A stretch of DNA of 64,000 nt from Trichoplax adhaerens (lineage: Eukaryota; Placozoa; Uniplacotomia; Trichoplacea; Trichoplacidae), in contig NW_002060975.1 in assembly GCF_000150275.1 (NCBI RefSeq), positions 190,655 to 254,654 on the forward strand, in the 5' to 3' direction. The notes beneath the pieces were generated by a model. That model was given only the letters and a program-made list of their open reading frames with translations. It was not told the DNA's origin and did not search any database. Position 1 is the stretch's first letter. The number at the start of each line of letters is the position of its first letter. Below, in pieces: positions 63,460-64,000 of this stretch. The position numbers were made by a program, and so were the translations under genes.

Positions 63460-64000
63460 ACGTGGAATTTTTAATCCTTTGGCACAATAGTCTGCAAGTA
63501 TATTCTAGTCAAAGCTTAGAAGAATTTCTCTTAGAAGTTCCAGTTGGAGTCACACTAATGAAGCGACGATTTCCTCTTAAATTCTGAAATGGACACAAGT
63601 TTCGCACGAGTGCCAAAGATCTGCTCCTTACATTTACATCAAACTTTAAATATATAAATGGATTCAGTATAACAATCGATGTTGTCGTAATTATTGAAAA
63701 AAATAATAACAAAAATTGAACAACATTATTTTCACGAACCACGAAAGCTGATCGCTGAGTAACTGCCATGCCAATAGTACTTGCAAAAAATGGCCAACTG
63801 ATTATCACATAAGATATCGATATCCATGTTAGCATGTTTATAAATCGTTTCTTTTTAATTTGTTCTAGTTGTTGTTCATTTATATTTTTATCTCCCGGTC
63901 GATGATATGACTTCTGAAATGAGATAATAAGACTGTAGATGATTAATATTGCTGTAGTCGGGATAATATACGAGAAAGCTGCATGACATATCAAGTAGAT
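63460..64000. repeat. 7,060-bp tandem duplication unit, start of second copy
   Basis: Collinear with 56400-56940 at 99.6 percent identity by eye. It contains the 3' flank and 3' half of the copy C duplicate and runs out of the window. Confidence 0.88.
63509..64000 (-). CDS. Class A GPCR, duplicate of copy C (cut by window end)
   Basis: The last 164 or so codons of a receptor from helix 5 (ICHAAFSYIIP) to the stop at 63509. The start lies beyond base 64000. It differs from copy C by two bases in the shared stretch: one is synonymous (Phe TTC to TTT, position 63842) and one changes Val to Ile in helix 5 (position 63964). All motifs visible (SWPFF, NPFIYLKFD) are intact, so it is probably a complete gene continuing out of the window. 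It could instead be the second allele of copy C left unmerged in the assembly. Confidence 0.88.
   Translation of the reverse strand: MYLICHAAFSYIIPTTAILIIYSLIISFQKSYHRPGDKNINEQQLEQIKKKRFINMLTWISISYVIISWPFFASTIGMAVTQRSAFVVRENNVVQFLLLFFSIITTTSIVILNPFIYLKFDVNVRSRSLALVRNLCPFQNLRGNRRFISVTPTGTSKRNSSKL

Overview
This window looks like nuclear DNA of an early-branching animal, most likely a placozoan (Trichoplax or Hoilungia type). It is AT-rich. Its one large gene has many short exons with GT-AG introns of about 90-750 bp. It also carries an expansion of intronless rhodopsin-type receptors and a lectin-bearing adhesion GPCR. There is no sign of operons, Shine-Dalgarno sites, tRNAs, rRNAs or CRISPR. 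The species assignment is inference; a cnidarian is a weaker alternative.

Layout. (1) 1-22.6 kb: no gene I can recognise. It holds parts of a dispersed repeat with a conserved hairpin core (4656, 6580), a near-perfect 31-bp foldback (7268-7347) and a diverged local repeat (6964, 7185, 8246). (2) 22.65-32.54 kb, plus strand: an adhesion GPCR in 23 exons with consistent phase, about 1,110 codons. Its order is C-type lectin domain, C-type lectin domain, Thr-rich mucin-like stalk, GAIN region, GPS, seven-helix domain and short cytoplasmic tail. The 5' (signal peptide) exon was not found. (3) 34.86-36.42 kb: coding-like pieces of a broken, unrecognised gene. (4) 37.43-64.0 kb: a family of intronless class A GPCRs on the minus strand: three intact genes (37434, 49785, 56449), a fourth cut by the window end (63509), three 3' relics (59.4, 60.0 and 63.3 kb) and one 5' relic on the plus strand (52.16 kb). 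(5) 44.2-45.6 kb, plus strand: a carboxylesterase/cholinesterase-family pseudogene that has lost all three catalytic positions. (6) 42.1 kb: a third copy of the hairpin-core repeat. (7) 46.5-47.4 kb: a strongly C-over-G skewed, G-poor block.

The sequence from 56400 to the junction at 63460 is one 7,060-bp unit, and a second copy starts at 63460. It matches the first over all 541 bases visible, with two substitutions. The junction falls inside helix 7 of another GPCR copy. That is what a recent tandem duplication (or an uncollapsed haplotype in the assembly) would leave, and it shows how the array can grow and make truncated receptors.

The live genes all point to cell-surface sensing: a lectin-tipped adhesion receptor beside a cluster of small-ligand or peptide-type receptors. 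The ligands cannot be read from sequence.
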